DNA from: Pseudomonas mohnii
GTDB lineage: Bacteria > Pseudomonadota > Gammaproteobacteria > Pseudomonadales > Pseudomonadaceae
DNA: 64,000 nt
Reading direction: 5' to 3'
NCBI RefSeq assembly: GCF_900105115.1
Contig: NZ_FNRV01000001.1
Location: 3,395,501 to 3,459,500, forward strand
Shown here: piece by piece, positions 33,989-42,751 of the stretch
How the letters are laid out: the number at the start of each line of letters is the position of its first letter
How positions within the stretch are numbered: position 1 is the stretch's first letter
The notes under the pieces: model-generated
Databases searched by the model: none
What the model saw: the letters and a program-made list of their open reading frames with translations, nothing else
What the model was told of the DNA's origin: nothing
Translations under genes and position numbers: made by a program

Positions 33989-35020
33989 TCACTGAGCGCT
34001 TTCAAAACCTTCAAGGACGTTCACCGCGTTGATGCCGATTTCCTCGACCGCGTAACCGCCCTCCATCACGAACAGCGTTGGTTTGCCCAGGGCTGCGATG
34101 CGCTTGCCCATGGCCAGGTAATCCGGGCTGTCGAGCTTGAATTGTGAGATCGGATCGTCCTTGAATGTATCAACGCCCAAGGACACGACAATGATGTCCG
34201 CGCCGTAGCTTTCGATCTCTTTGCAGGCCTGTTCCAGCGCCGCGCTCCAGGTGTCCCAGCCGCTGCCGGCGGGCAACGGGTAGTTGAAATTGAAGCCCTC
34301 ACCGGCGCCTTCACCCAACTCATCTTCATAACCGAGGAAGAACGGGAACTCGGCTTCCGGGTGGCCGTGGATCGAGGTGAACAGCACGTCGTTGCGTTCA
34401 TAGAAAATCGACTGGGTGCCGTTGCCGTGGTGGTAGTCCACGTCGAGGATCGCGACCTTTTTGTGACCCTGGTCGAGGAAGGCCTGGGCGGCGATGGCCG
34501 CGTTGTTGAGGTAGCAATAACCCCCCATCAAGTCGCCAGCGGCGTGGTGTCCTGGTGGACGGCACAAGGCAAAGGCACTGCGCGCGCCAGCCTGGATTTC
34601 TGCCTGGGCAGTCAATGCCACTTGCGCTGCGCTGTACGCTGCCTGCCAGGTTCCGGCAGTGATCGGCGCACCGCCGTCGAAGCTGTAGTAACCGAGCTGG
34701 CCGTGCAGGCTGGTCGGTTTGATTTGGCGCAGGGTGCGGGCCGGCCAGGTGTAGGGCAGCAGGTCGCCGTCAGTGTTGAATTCGGTCCAGCGCGCCCAGG
34801 CGCCTTTGAAGAAGTCGAGGTAGTCGCGGCTGTGTATGCGCTCGATGGGGCCGAGGCCGAAATCCTTGGGCGCTTCTACCGGGCCCAGGTTCTGGTTTTG
34901 CACCCGGGCCAGCACGTGGTCGGCACGCGAAGGCATTTCGAAGCAGGGCTTGAGTTGCCCATCTATCAATTCACAACGGCCGTGGTGCAGATGGTGATCA
35001 TTCGAGTAGATCGTCAGCAT
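33989..35020 (-). CDS. aphA: Acetylpolyamine amidohydrolase (HDAC-like)
   Basis: 343-residue zinc hydrolase of the histone-deacetylase superfamily, length and sequence fitting Pseudomonas AphA/AphB, which deacetylate N-acetylputrescine and N-acetylcadaverine. Zinc and catalytic motifs visible: the RPPGHHA pair of histidines, DVDYHHGNGTQSIFYERND, and SIHGHPEAEFPFFLGYEDE. The N-terminal MLTIYSNDHHLHHGRCEL is characteristic of the subgroup. I chose the ATG behind GGAGA; the longer frame to 35167 is not family-like. It lies 12 bases upstream of the polyamine-binding protein in an operon. aphA versus aphB cannot be decided by eye. Confidence 0.85.
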   Translation of the reverse strand: MLTIYSNDHHLHHGRCELIDGQLKPCFEMPSRADHVLARVQNQNLGPVEAPKDFGLGPIERIHSRDYLDFFKGAWARWTEFNTDGDLLPYTWPARTLRQIKPTSLHGQLGYYSFDGGAPITAGTWQAAYSAAQVALTAQAEIQAGARSAFALCRPPGHHAAGDLMGGYCYLNNAAIAAQAFLDQGHKKVAILDVDYHHGNGTQSIFYERNDVLFTSIHGHPEAEFPFFLGYEDELGEGAGEGFNFNYPLPAGSGWDTWSAALEQACKEIESYGADIIVVSLGVDTFKDDPISQFKLDSPDYLAMGKRIAALGKPTLFVMEGGYAVEEIGINAVNVLEGFESAQ

Positions 35021-35185
35021 TTCTTGTTCTCCGCAGGCTGATTCGGTTGAGCACAGTCTTGCGGCATGGACGATTTTGGAAAACGGCAGGAAAGGCCAAA
35101 AGGGGATCGATATGGCCAAAAAATCTGACCGAAATTCGCCCCTTTTTAATGCGCCACGCCCTGGCATGGCGCGTGGAATTCAGAC

Positions 35186-35217
35186 GCTGTGGAAGCGGGC
35201 TTGCCCGCTCCCCCAGG
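35186..35217. repeat. REP hairpin
   Basis: Imperfect stem around GGAAGCGGGCTTGCCCGCTC, related to the Pseudomonas REP core, in the 198-base spacer between the AraC gene and aphA and directly after the AraC stop. Confidence 0.7.
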
Positions 35218-35218
35218 G

Positions 35219-36217
35219 TTATCCATGTGGGCGGAACTGGCTTGGCGCTACACCACTCCAGCGCACGAAGGCATGGCGAAAGCTCGCGGTCTCGCTGAAA
35301 CCCAGGGCCTCGGCAATCTGATAGATCGGCAACTGATCCTCGCACAGCATTTGCTTGGCCTGTTCGAAGCGCAATTCATCGAGCAATTCCTGATAGCTGC
35401 AGCCCAGGTCCTTGAGATGCCGACGCAGGGTTCTCGCCGAACAGTTCATCTGCTCCGCCAGGCCCTCCAGCCCAGGCGCCGCATTCAGTTGCGCACTCAG
35501 CAATTGGCGGATTCGCCCCAGCCACGCCTGGCGTCCGGTGAACTCGGTATTCTGCTTGCGGCAACGTTCGGCCATGGCTTGATGGGTAATCACGTCGGCC
35601 AAGGGCAAGGGTTGATCGAGCCAGTGCTTGTCGAAGGCGAAGGCGTTGTCCCGTGCCCCGAAATGCAGCGGGCAGTTGAAGTGTTCGGCATAGGTCGCTT
35701 CGTAGTCGGGTGCGGCATGTTCGAAGCGAGCGGCGAGCAGTGGCAGCGGATGACCGAGCAGGTCGTCGCAGATGACCTTCAGCGAAACCAGGCAGAACTC
35801 GGCGTTGAACACCGCCATCGCCGGGCTCTCGCGATAGTCGGCCGCGACGAACCAGACACGCTCGCCATCTTCCTCCAGGCTCAGTTCGAAAAGTGTTCCC
35901 AGCAGCGCCGGATAACGCATCGCCAGACGCAAAGCGTCACCGAAGGTGGCACTGGTGAGCAGTGCATAACCGAGAATGCCATAGCAGGACACGTGCATCC
36001 GCCGGCCCAATTCCAGGCCGATGTCACGCTTGAGTGCGACAGCGTTGGCACAGACTTGCATCTCTTGATTGGTGGTGATGCGCGTGTCGGCGCGGTTCAG
36101 ATCCGCCGCACTGATGCCGCTGCCGGCCAATAGCGCCTCACTGGACAAGCCTTCAGCCTTGAAGGTGTTGAGGATCAGCGAGACGGCATTGAGGGTCGTG
36201 AGATGAGAGTGGAGCAT
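35219..36217 (-). CDS. AraC-family regulator with AraC-type N-terminal domain
   Basis: 332-residue transcription factor. An N-terminal arabinose-binding-type ligand domain (about 10-200; SCYGILGYALLTSATFGDAL) is followed by two helix-turn-helix units at the C-terminus (about 235-330; GLEGLAEQMNCSARTLRRHL and IYQIAEALGFSETASFRHAF, the family signature). This domain pair is typical of OruR/ArgR-like and quorum-type regulators. It lies upstream of the aphA-polyamine-binding operon on the same strand, with a REP element and room for a promoter between them, so it is the likely regulator of that operon. Start ATG follows GGAAG. Confidence 0.88.
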   Translation of the reverse strand: MLHSHLTTLNAVSLILNTFKAEGLSSEALLAGSGISAADLNRADTRITTNQEMQVCANAVALKRDIGLELGRRMHVSCYGILGYALLTSATFGDALRLAMRYPALLGTLFELSLEEDGERVWFVAADYRESPAMAVFNAEFCLVSLKVICDDLLGHPLPLLAARFEHAAPDYEATYAEHFNCPLHFGARDNAFAFDKHWLDQPLPLADVITHQAMAERCRKQNTEFTGRQAWLGRIRQLLSAQLNAAPGLEGLAEQMNCSARTLRRHLKDLGCSYQELLDELRFEQAKQMLCEDQLPIYQIAEALGFSETASFRHAFVRWSGVAPSQFRPHG

Positions 36218-36435
36218 GGCGACTTCCAGTCTTGATTTGCTGGATGGGAGCAAGTTGTGTGCCGGGCCCGGAGTAATGGGGGGGCGGCACGCCCGGTGAA
36301 GCCAACGGTTACAGAAGCTATACGTGGATACCGCCTTCCCGTGTCTGCAAGGTTATTACCTTGGTCATGACGGTCACACGCCCGAGTGTTGGCTGTCGTG
36401 ACGACATTTCATGTACCCAGGGATGGACTTTAATC

Positions 36436-39400
36436 ATGACCTCTTCAAACACGACCTCAACCGATACCCGCCTGCTGCGTCCCCTGCGGCCGGATGCTGA
36501 GGTGGCTTCACAGGCCTTGAGCATTTTGCACCTGTTTGCCAATCGCCCCACCTTGCGAGAAACGGCCCGAAGGACCTTGCAACAAGTCCTGGATGACCTG
36601 TTTCCTAGTCTCGATATCAAGGTTGCAAGCGCTGCCGTACTCGAACCTCGGTGGAATGAAACCCCGGGAGGGTCAAGCTTTGCGGGTTATCTAAGCTACG
36701 GACTGACGGATCTGTTGCTCGAAAGTTACTGGAAGGGCAGTTGCAGGGTTTTCAGTGACAAGAGCTTTCTCTCACGGTACTCCAACGTAGAAACGCCTCC
36801 AGCCATTGACGTTGAATTGAGCGAAATCAGCGAGGTGCTCGATGAATGGGGGCCGCAGTTGCTGCAGTGCTATCAACAAGAGCTGGTCGACTTCTGGAGC
36901 CAATCGAGCGGGAACGACGCCGGTCTCTGGCAGCGACTGCGCGATCTGTTCCGAGAGCAACTGCGGATAGCCTCCCAAGCACTTGCCGGTGAAGCACTGC
37001 TGGCGGTCCAGGGCGTGCTTGATTACCCCGATAACACCCAGCGCGAAAGGGTCCAGGGCGATGCGGCGACCCAAGCTGCCGTGACATTCGTGTATGAGGA
37101 CGTCAGCACCGCCACTGCGGATGATGTGCTGGTCCTGTCGATGACCCGCAATGTGGGTGGGCGAACCATTGCGTTACTGTTCACATTGTCCGGCGGAATC
37201 GAAGTATTCAGCTCCGAGGAAGCCATGACGCGATCCTGGTTTGGTGTGCGCCGTGCGGGACCCCTGTCGCTAAGAAACTACAGGCCTGAACATGACATTT
37301 TCGACGCGCTGACCCTGAGTCTTCTCGAGCGTCAGCTGCAGGTTATTGCGGCAATCAAACCCGAAGTATTCGCCGACTTGCCGACGCTCGAACGACGGCT
37401 GGAACAGGTCAGTAGTCCCTCGACGTTACTGGGTGCCTTTCATTCAGGTCATGAAGCCAGGTTGTCGACGCTGGAAGACTTGTTGCCATCATGGCTAAAG
37501 CAAGCCAGTCCGGCGGATCGCGTTGCTTACAGCAAATTGCTGGCCTCGCAGGCGGGCCAGAATCGAACCGGTACCACATTCCTGTCGGACATCGCGCCCA
37601 TTCATGAGTATGCCGAGCAGGCATTGAAGGCGCTGATGGTCGCAGACGATCCGACCCGTGAGCCTATCAATGTGCGCGATATCGAGGTGACGCAGCAGCG
37701 GTTGGAGAACACGGCGTTCGAAATCATTGATCCGCCATTTCCCGAGCCTCGCTACCAGACAACCCGCTCGGCATTTTTGCAACTGGCCGTGAAAAATATC
37801 GGCGCGTTGCCCCTGGTTCCATCGCAGATCCATTATCGCAACGGCGAACCACCGGCGTGGCTGACCTATGACTATCTGAGGGACCTGACCACTCGCGCCG
37901 ACATCGGCCAGCGTTATCCCGACCTGTTGCAGCGCAAATTGCTGGGCGACTTCGACGAGTACAAAAAGCGACGAGAACAATTTCGCGCAAGCATGAGCAT
38001 TCAATTGCCGCTGTTGGCACTGGAACTGAAAATCCGCAAGCGCTTGTCCGATCCGGCTTATCGACAGGTTGTCGCCGCCCTGCAAACGGCCGCGGTCGAT
38101 CGTCAGGTCGAGGGACATGCCATGGTGGTCAGACCGCTGGGATTCCAGGCTGGAGCCGACTCCAGAACGGACTACGTCTTGAACATGTTTGTGATCGGCC
38201 CGCAGGAGCTTGGACGCGGGCCACACATTCTCTACCGACCTGCTTCGGACGAACCAATGCTCGAGTTTGTCTCGTGGGCAGATTTGTTGAGCGCCATTCA
38301 GGAGGATGAGTCATTGCAGCGCAGCGTGCTTGCCGGGCTGGCACCCTCGATTCGCCACATCTATGCCAACGGCGGCTTCGTGGAGCCCCATGTAGGAGGG
38401 GTCATTCTCGGTGAGTTCGACGTGCTCCAGTTGCAACGCGTCTCGCTCGCCAGCGCGGTCTCAGTGGACGTGTTCAGCGCGCTGTACCGGGCTTGCGCCC
38501 AGGCACTGATCGAGCAGGCCAAAGGTGATTCCGTATCGAACTCAGAGGCCCGCTGGGATCAACTCAAGGACTTCGGGTGGGCATTGTTCAACCTGTTACA
38601 ACCATTGTTGGACGGCCCATTGGCTACTATCGGCCTTTTGGTCCAACTCACCCAAAGCATTGAAGGGCTTGTTCAACGCGAAAATGCCGAGCATCGATTG
38701 GAAGCAGCGGCAGATGTGTTGATGAACCTGGCCTTGATACTGGTGCACTCGGGTTCGCCCGTGCCTGCGATTGCGCGCACCGAAGCGTCTGGCGTTGTCG
38801 GCGAAACCGCGCTCGATCTGCGCATCCTGCTCGACAATAAAATTGACAGGCGGCCTGTCGGCCCTTTCGGGGGAGAGCCGAAGCTGTCTTTTGGCTGGAA
38901 CAGCGCGCGAGGCCAGTTGTCAGCTCCACAGCTGGCCAATCTCAACTCATTCAAGCTCTCGGTGCCGCTGCGCGGAGATTCGTTGGTCAAATCCGGCGAG
39001 TTTCGCGGGCTATATAAGCAAGGCGGCTACTTGTATGCCTGCGTCGAAGATGACTGGTTTCGGGTGTCGCCTACATTGGATGGGGTTGTGATCACCGATC
39101 TGACGAGGGCGTCGCGCAGGGGGCCCTGGTTGAAAAGCGATGAGCAGGGTCGCTGGAGTTTCGATTTCCGCCTACGGCTGCTGGGAGGCATGCCGCTTAG
39201 TGTTCGGGCCACAAGGAAGCTTGGAAAACTGGAGAAAAATGCGCGAGATCTATTGGCCGGATACGACGGGCAGGTGGCTGAGGCCAAGCGGATGGCCAAA
39301 TCCGATCGTCCGCCGGCCGATGTAGAAAGTCTCATCATGAACCAGGCTGACCCGTTTGACGCTGCCGCCAACAACATCGAGGCGTTGACCCGGTCGGCGG

Positions 39401-39846
39401 GTGAAGTGTCATTAGAGCCAGTCGTCGATCAATTGAGGAATACAGCCACGCGCCTTCGGAAGCTGGCACAGCAAACACGCATTGAAATGTACAAGTCGCG
39501 GAATCCGACCGCGGGGGCGGTGGAGTATCTGTTGGAGGCAGAAGAGATAAGCATCCGCAAGGTCGGCGGGAGAACCGATAGCTCTGGGGGTAAAGGCACT
39601 GACTTTTTGCAGGAATACGAGATCCGCGATACCGACAACAATGTGCTGTGGTATGCCCATTTTCACTACCCGACAAAAGAGGCTGCTCCAGATTCCTTTG
39701 CCAAGGCGCATTTGAAAACGGTCGCGCAGCGCCGCCTGGGCCTGAATTTTCAGAAGGATCAACAGGCGGCTGGACACGCAGTGACCAGCATATGGCGTGG
39801 CGACATTAGCCGAACGACGGCCAGGCAGGTGTTTTTCCATCAATAG
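36436..39846 (+). CDS. Giant dermonecrotic-toxin-domain protein, paralogue C (short form)
   Basis: 1136-residue paralogue of the two minus-strand giants, with matching blocks: RPTLRETARRTLQQVLDDLFP, MSIQLPLLALELKIR, NMFVIGPQELGRGPHILYRP, GWALFNLLQPLLDGPLATIG (hydrophobic helix), and the YKQGGYLYACVEDDWFRV to RLRLLGG module (about 860-915). The C-terminal LQEYEIRD and LWYAHFHY module follows at only about 1055-1080. The block order and spacing equal those of A and B up to residue 920, but most of the following long helical region is missing. No signal peptide. The start ATG giving MTSSNTTST is chosen; its ribosome site is weak, so another start is possible. Function unknown; effector or toxin role is inferred. 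Confidence 0.74.
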   Translation: MTSSNTTSTDTRLLRPLRPDAEVASQALSILHLFANRPTLRETARRTLQQVLDDLFPSLDIKVASAAVLEPRWNETPGGSSFAGYLSYGLTDLLLESYWKGSCRVFSDKSFLSRYSNVETPPAIDVELSEISEVLDEWGPQLLQCYQQELVDFWSQSSGNDAGLWQRLRDLFREQLRIASQALAGEALLAVQGVLDYPDNTQRERVQGDAATQAAVTFVYEDVSTATADDVLVLSMTRNVGGRTIALLFTLSGGIEVFSSEEAMTRSWFGVRRAGPLSLRNYRPEHDIFDALTLSLLERQLQVIAAIKPEVFADLPTLERRLEQVSSPSTLLGAFHSGHEARLSTLEDLLPSWLKQASPADRVAYSKLLASQAGQNRTGTTFLSDIAPIHEYAEQALKALMVADDPTREPINVRDIEVTQQRLENTAFEIIDPPFPEPRYQTTRSAFLQLAVKNIGALPLVPSQIHYRNGEPPAWLTYDYLRDLTTRADIGQRYPDLLQRKLLGDFDEYKKRREQFRASMSIQLPLLALELKIRKRLSDPAYRQVVAALQTAAVDRQVEGHAMVVRPLGFQAGADSRTDYVLNMFVIGPQELGRGPHILYRPASDEPMLEFVSWADLLSAIQEDESLQRSVLAGLAPSIRHIYANGGFVEPHVGGVILGEFDVLQLQRVSLASAVSVDVFSALYRACAQALIEQAKGDSVSNSEARWDQLKDFGWALFNLLQPLLDGPLATIGLLVQLTQSIEGLVQRENAEHRLEAAADVLMNLALILVHSGSPVPAIARTEASGVVGETALDLRILLDNKIDRRPVGPFGGEPKLSFGWNSARGQLSAPQLANLNSFKLSVPLRGDSLVKSGEFRGLYKQGGYLYACVEDDWFRVSPTLDGVVITDLTRASRRGPWLKSDEQGRWSFDFRLRLLGGMPLSVRATRKLGKLEKNARDLLAGYDGQVAEAKRMAKSDRPPADVESLIMNQADPFDAAANNIEALTRSAGEVSLEPVVDQLRNTATRLRKLAQQTRIEMYKSRNPTAGAVEYLLEAEEISIRKVGGRTDSSGGKGTDFLQEYEIRDTDNNVLWYAHFHYPTKEAAPDSFAKAHLKTVAQRRLGLNFQKDQQAAGHAVTSIWRGDISRTTARQVFFHQ

Positions 39847-39860
39847 ACTGAAGTGACAGG

Positions 39861-39897
39861 GCAAGCCTTCCTGACGGCGACGGACAGGAGGGCTTGC
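39861..39897. terminator. Bidirectional terminator hairpin
   Basis: Arms GCAAGCCTTCCTG / CAGGAGGGCTTGC (13 bases, one imperfect pair) between paralogue C and the convergent asparaginase gene. Confidence 0.7.
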
Positions 39898-39922
39898 TAA
39901 GTTGCAACCGGCCCTGTTTGCC

Positions 39923-40927
39923 TCAGACCAGCTCGCCACAGAGGTCGAGTTCTACAAGTCGACGGACTTCGCTCGTTTCCAGCCCCGCCCCCAACAACCC
40001 GTGCAACTTGCCGAACGCCGCTTCACGGGTCATGCCGCCGCCGGACAACACACCGACCCCGCGCAAGCGACTGCCGGCCTCGTATACATCCAGCTCGACG
40101 CCACCTTCATGGCACTGCGTAACCGCCACCACCACCACGCCTTTGTCCCGCGCTCGCCCCAGGCTGGCGAGGAACGCCGGATTGTCGCTGGGCCCGGTTC
40201 CACTGCCATAGCACTCCAGCACCAGCCCCTGAATGCCGCTGGCGAGCAAGCCGTCCAGTACCTCGGCGCTGATGCCGGGGAACAGGGGCAGTACCGCGAC
40301 ATTCGCCAGTTGCCTGGGTTGGTTGTAGTTCAACTGCGGCGCAATCGAAGGCGCTTTCACGCCGCCGCCCTGACGTTCCAGACGCTTGAAGGGATGGCGG
40401 CCGAAACTGCGTACTTTCGCGCAGCGGGTCGGTGCCAACAGCTCGCCATGGAAGTACAGGTGCACACCCGGTGCCAGGCCTTGGCCCAAGGCAACCAGCG
40501 CGCCGCTGAGGTTTTCCCAGGCATCGCTGTCGGTGACGCCGGCCGGCAGCATGGAGCCGGTGAAGCACACGCGGGCCTGCAGGCCGAGCAACTGGAAGCT
40601 CATCGCCGCAGCGCTGTAGGCCAGGGTGTCGGTGCCATGCAGGATCAGCACACTGTCGCAGCCTTGCACGTCAACGGCATCGACCACGGCTTCACGCAGT
40701 TGCTGCCAGTAGGCCGGGGTCATGTTGGCGCTGTCGATCAGCGGCGACATCTCGCGAAAGCGCCACTGCGGCACGACCCGTTCCGGTTGGCTGTGCAGGT
40801 ACTCGCGCATGCGCGCTTCGAAACCGGAGGCCGGGGCCAGACCATGGGCGCTGGCTTGCATGCCGATGGTGCCGCCGGTGTAGAGCACCATGACGTGCTG
40901 GGCGGCAGGGTAGTTCGAGGAATTCAT
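39923..40927 (-). CDS. L-asparaginase
   Basis: 334-residue asparaginase hydrolysing asparagine to aspartate and ammonia. Active-site motifs: VLYTGGTIGM (first catalytic threonine, about residue 20), ILHGTDTLAYSAAAMSF (second catalytic threonine with aspartate), and a VCFTGSMLPAG segment. There is no signal peptide, so it is probably the cytoplasmic type I form rather than the periplasmic type II. It is the last gene in a row with an AGCS symporter and aspartate ammonia-lyase on the same strand, matching an asparagine/aspartate catabolic role. A REP hairpin separates it from the symporter, so co-transcription is uncertain. Confidence 0.9.
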   Translation of the reverse strand: MNSSNYPAAQHVMVLYTGGTIGMQASAHGLAPASGFEARMREYLHSQPERVVPQWRFREMSPLIDSANMTPAYWQQLREAVVDAVDVQGCDSVLILHGTDTLAYSAAAMSFQLLGLQARVCFTGSMLPAGVTDSDAWENLSGALVALGQGLAPGVHLYFHGELLAPTRCAKVRSFGRHPFKRLERQGGGVKAPSIAPQLNYNQPRQLANVAVLPLFPGISAEVLDGLLASGIQGLVLECYGSGTGPSDNPAFLASLGRARDKGVVVVAVTQCHEGGVELDVYEAGSRLRGVGVLSGGGMTREAAFGKLHGLLGAGLETSEVRRLVELDLCGELV

Positions 40928-40952
40928 GGGGATTCTCCGGAAGGAAGAGTGC

Positions 40953-40982
40953 CTGTGGAAGTGAGCTTGCTCGCTTCCACAG
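40953..40982. repeat. REP hairpin
   Basis: Arms CTGTGGAAGTGAGC / GCTCGCTTCCACAG around TT, nearly perfect. It lies between the asparaginase start and the AGCS symporter stop. Confidence 0.8.
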
Positions 40983-40999
40983 TTTTTCGAACTTTAACT

Positions 41000-41024
41000 G
41001 ACGGGCGCGGAGTATGCGCCCGTC
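41000..41024 (-). terminator. Terminator-like hairpin after the AGCS symporter gene
   Basis: Perfect arms GACGGGCGC / GCGCCCGTC with a seven-base loop, 10 bases after the symporter stop. There is only a short weak T-rich tail on the minus strand. Confidence 0.6.
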
Positions 41025-41033
41025 ATCTACCCG

Positions 41034-42482
41034 TCAGCGTTGCGCTGCAGGTACGCCATGCGGTTCGGCTTGGGCCTTGGTGGCGGCTGGCGGATTGGCC
41101 GGCCACGCCTGGCGATCCAGATCCAGGTCCGGGAACTTGGCGGAATCGAACACCGGCGTCTTGATCCCGGCGGCGCGCTGGTCGTCGTAGTCGCGCAGGA
41201 TGCGCATGCCAACCTTGAACAGCAGGAACAGCGCGATCAGGTTGACGAACGCCAGCATGGTCATGGTGATGTCGGCGAAGGCGAACACGGTGCCGAGGTT
41301 CTCGATGGCGCCCCAGAAGATCAATACCAGCACCAACGCACGGTAGCCCATCAGCGCCTTGCGGTTTTCGCCGATCAGGAAGCGCAGGTTGCTCTCGCCC
41401 AGGTAGTAGTTGTAGAGAATCGAGGTGAACACGAACAACGCCAGCGCCACGGAAATGAACATCCGGCCCCAGTCACCGACCACGGCGGCCAGGGAGTTTT
41501 GGGTCAGGGCGATGCCGTCGCCTTCGAAGCCCGGGGTGTAGAAGCCCGAGAGCAGGATCAGCAACGCCGTGCAGGTGCAAATCACGAAGGTGTCGAGGAA
41601 TACGCTGAAGGCTTGCACCACGCCTTGTGCCACCGGGTGCTCGACCGACGCGACAGCGGCCACATTGGGCGCGCTGCCCAGGCCCGCTTCGTTGGCGAAC
41701 ACGCCACGCTTCACGCCCATGACGATGGCGCTGCCGATCAGGCCGCCGAAGGCCTGGTCCAGACCGAAGGCACTTTTGACGATGGTCATCAGCATGGCTG
41801 GAACGTGATCGAACTGCAGCACGATCACGTAAAGGGTCACGCCGATGTACACCAGGGTTTTCACCGGCACCAGCAGGTCGGCGACCTTGGCGATGCGCTT
41901 GATCCCGCCGATGAACACCAGGCCCAGCAGCACGGCCAGGCCGATGCCGGTGTAGGTCGTGTCCAGACCGAAGGCATTGTTCAGTGAGTGGGTCACGGCG
42001 TGGGCTTGCAGGCCGTTGAAGGCGAAGCCGAACGTCACCAGCAGCAGGAATGCCATGAGCATGCCGAGCCCGCGTTTTTGCAGGCCATGCTGGATGTAGT
42101 AGGACGGGCCGCCCCGGTAGGTGCCGTCGGCATCGGCGCGTTTGTAGAGCTGGCCAAGGGAGCATTCAAAGAAGCTGCTGGACATGCCGACCAGCGCGGT
42201 CACCCACATCCAGAACACCGCGCCTGGCCCGCCAAGGGTCACGGCGATGCCGACACCGGCGATGTTGCCTGCACCGACGCGGCCGGCAAGGCTGAGCATC
42301 AGGGCCTGGAACGAGCTGAGTTGCCCGGCGCTGCTTTTAAGGCTGTCGCGGAACACGGCGAACATGTGGAAGAAGTGACGCAATTGAACGAAACGCGAGC
42401 GGATCGTGAAATAGCTACCGAGCCCGACAATGAGCACGATCAGTACTTTCCCTGAGAGGAAGTCGTTAATGACTTCGAGCAT
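41034..42482 (-). CDS. Sodium:alanine symporter family (AGCS) transporter
   Basis: 482-residue inner-membrane transporter of the alanine-or-glycine:cation symporter family, with about ten to eleven helices. Seen: GRVGAGNIAGVGIAVTLGGP followed by GAVFWMWVTALVGMSSSFFE (family signature region) and GVKRGVFANEAGLGSAPNVAA (second conserved region). It probably imports a small neutral amino acid with Na+. Its place between aspA and asparaginase suggests asparagine or a related amino acid as substrate, by inference. The C-terminal 60 residues are cytoplasmic. The start ATG lies 269 bases downstream of the aspA stop, with a terminator between, so it has its own promoter. Confidence 0.9.
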   Translation of the reverse strand: MLEVINDFLSGKVLIVLIVGLGSYFTIRSRFVQLRHFFHMFAVFRDSLKSSAGQLSSFQALMLSLAGRVGAGNIAGVGIAVTLGGPGAVFWMWVTALVGMSSSFFECSLGQLYKRADADGTYRGGPSYYIQHGLQKRGLGMLMAFLLLVTFGFAFNGLQAHAVTHSLNNAFGLDTTYTGIGLAVLLGLVFIGGIKRIAKVADLLVPVKTLVYIGVTLYVIVLQFDHVPAMLMTIVKSAFGLDQAFGGLIGSAIVMGVKRGVFANEAGLGSAPNVAAVASVEHPVAQGVVQAFSVFLDTFVICTCTALLILLSGFYTPGFEGDGIALTQNSLAAVVGDWGRMFISVALALFVFTSILYNYYLGESNLRFLIGENRKALMGYRALVLVLIFWGAIENLGTVFAFADITMTMLAFVNLIALFLLFKVGMRILRDYDDQRAAGIKTPVFDSAKFPDLDLDRQAWPANPPAATKAQAEPHGVPAAQR

Positions 42483-42655
42483 GGATTTTTCCTCGCTGTT
42501 TTTTGTTTAGGCAAATGCTGGCCAGACGGACACATTGCGTTACACCCGTTGGCGCTCGGCACAACAGGCGGGTCGATGTTCGTCCCGGTTTCATATCGCG
42601 GGTTTGTTGTTAGGTCGGGTTTCGCAGGGGTTGAGCTTTTGCTTCTGTCGCGGAT

Positions 42656-42688
42656 AAAAAAAGGGCCTGGAGAATGATCTCCAAGCCC
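42656..42688 (-). terminator. Rho-independent terminator of aspA
   Basis: Stem GGGCTTGGAGA / TCTCCAGGCCC (minus-strand sense) followed by seven T residues, 63 bases after the aspA stop. Confidence 0.88.
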
Positions 42689-42751
42689 TCAAAAGGTGAG
42701 AGGTGTCTAGTCCCTCGACCTGGTGAGCGGTGCTACAGGTAACGCGTCGGA

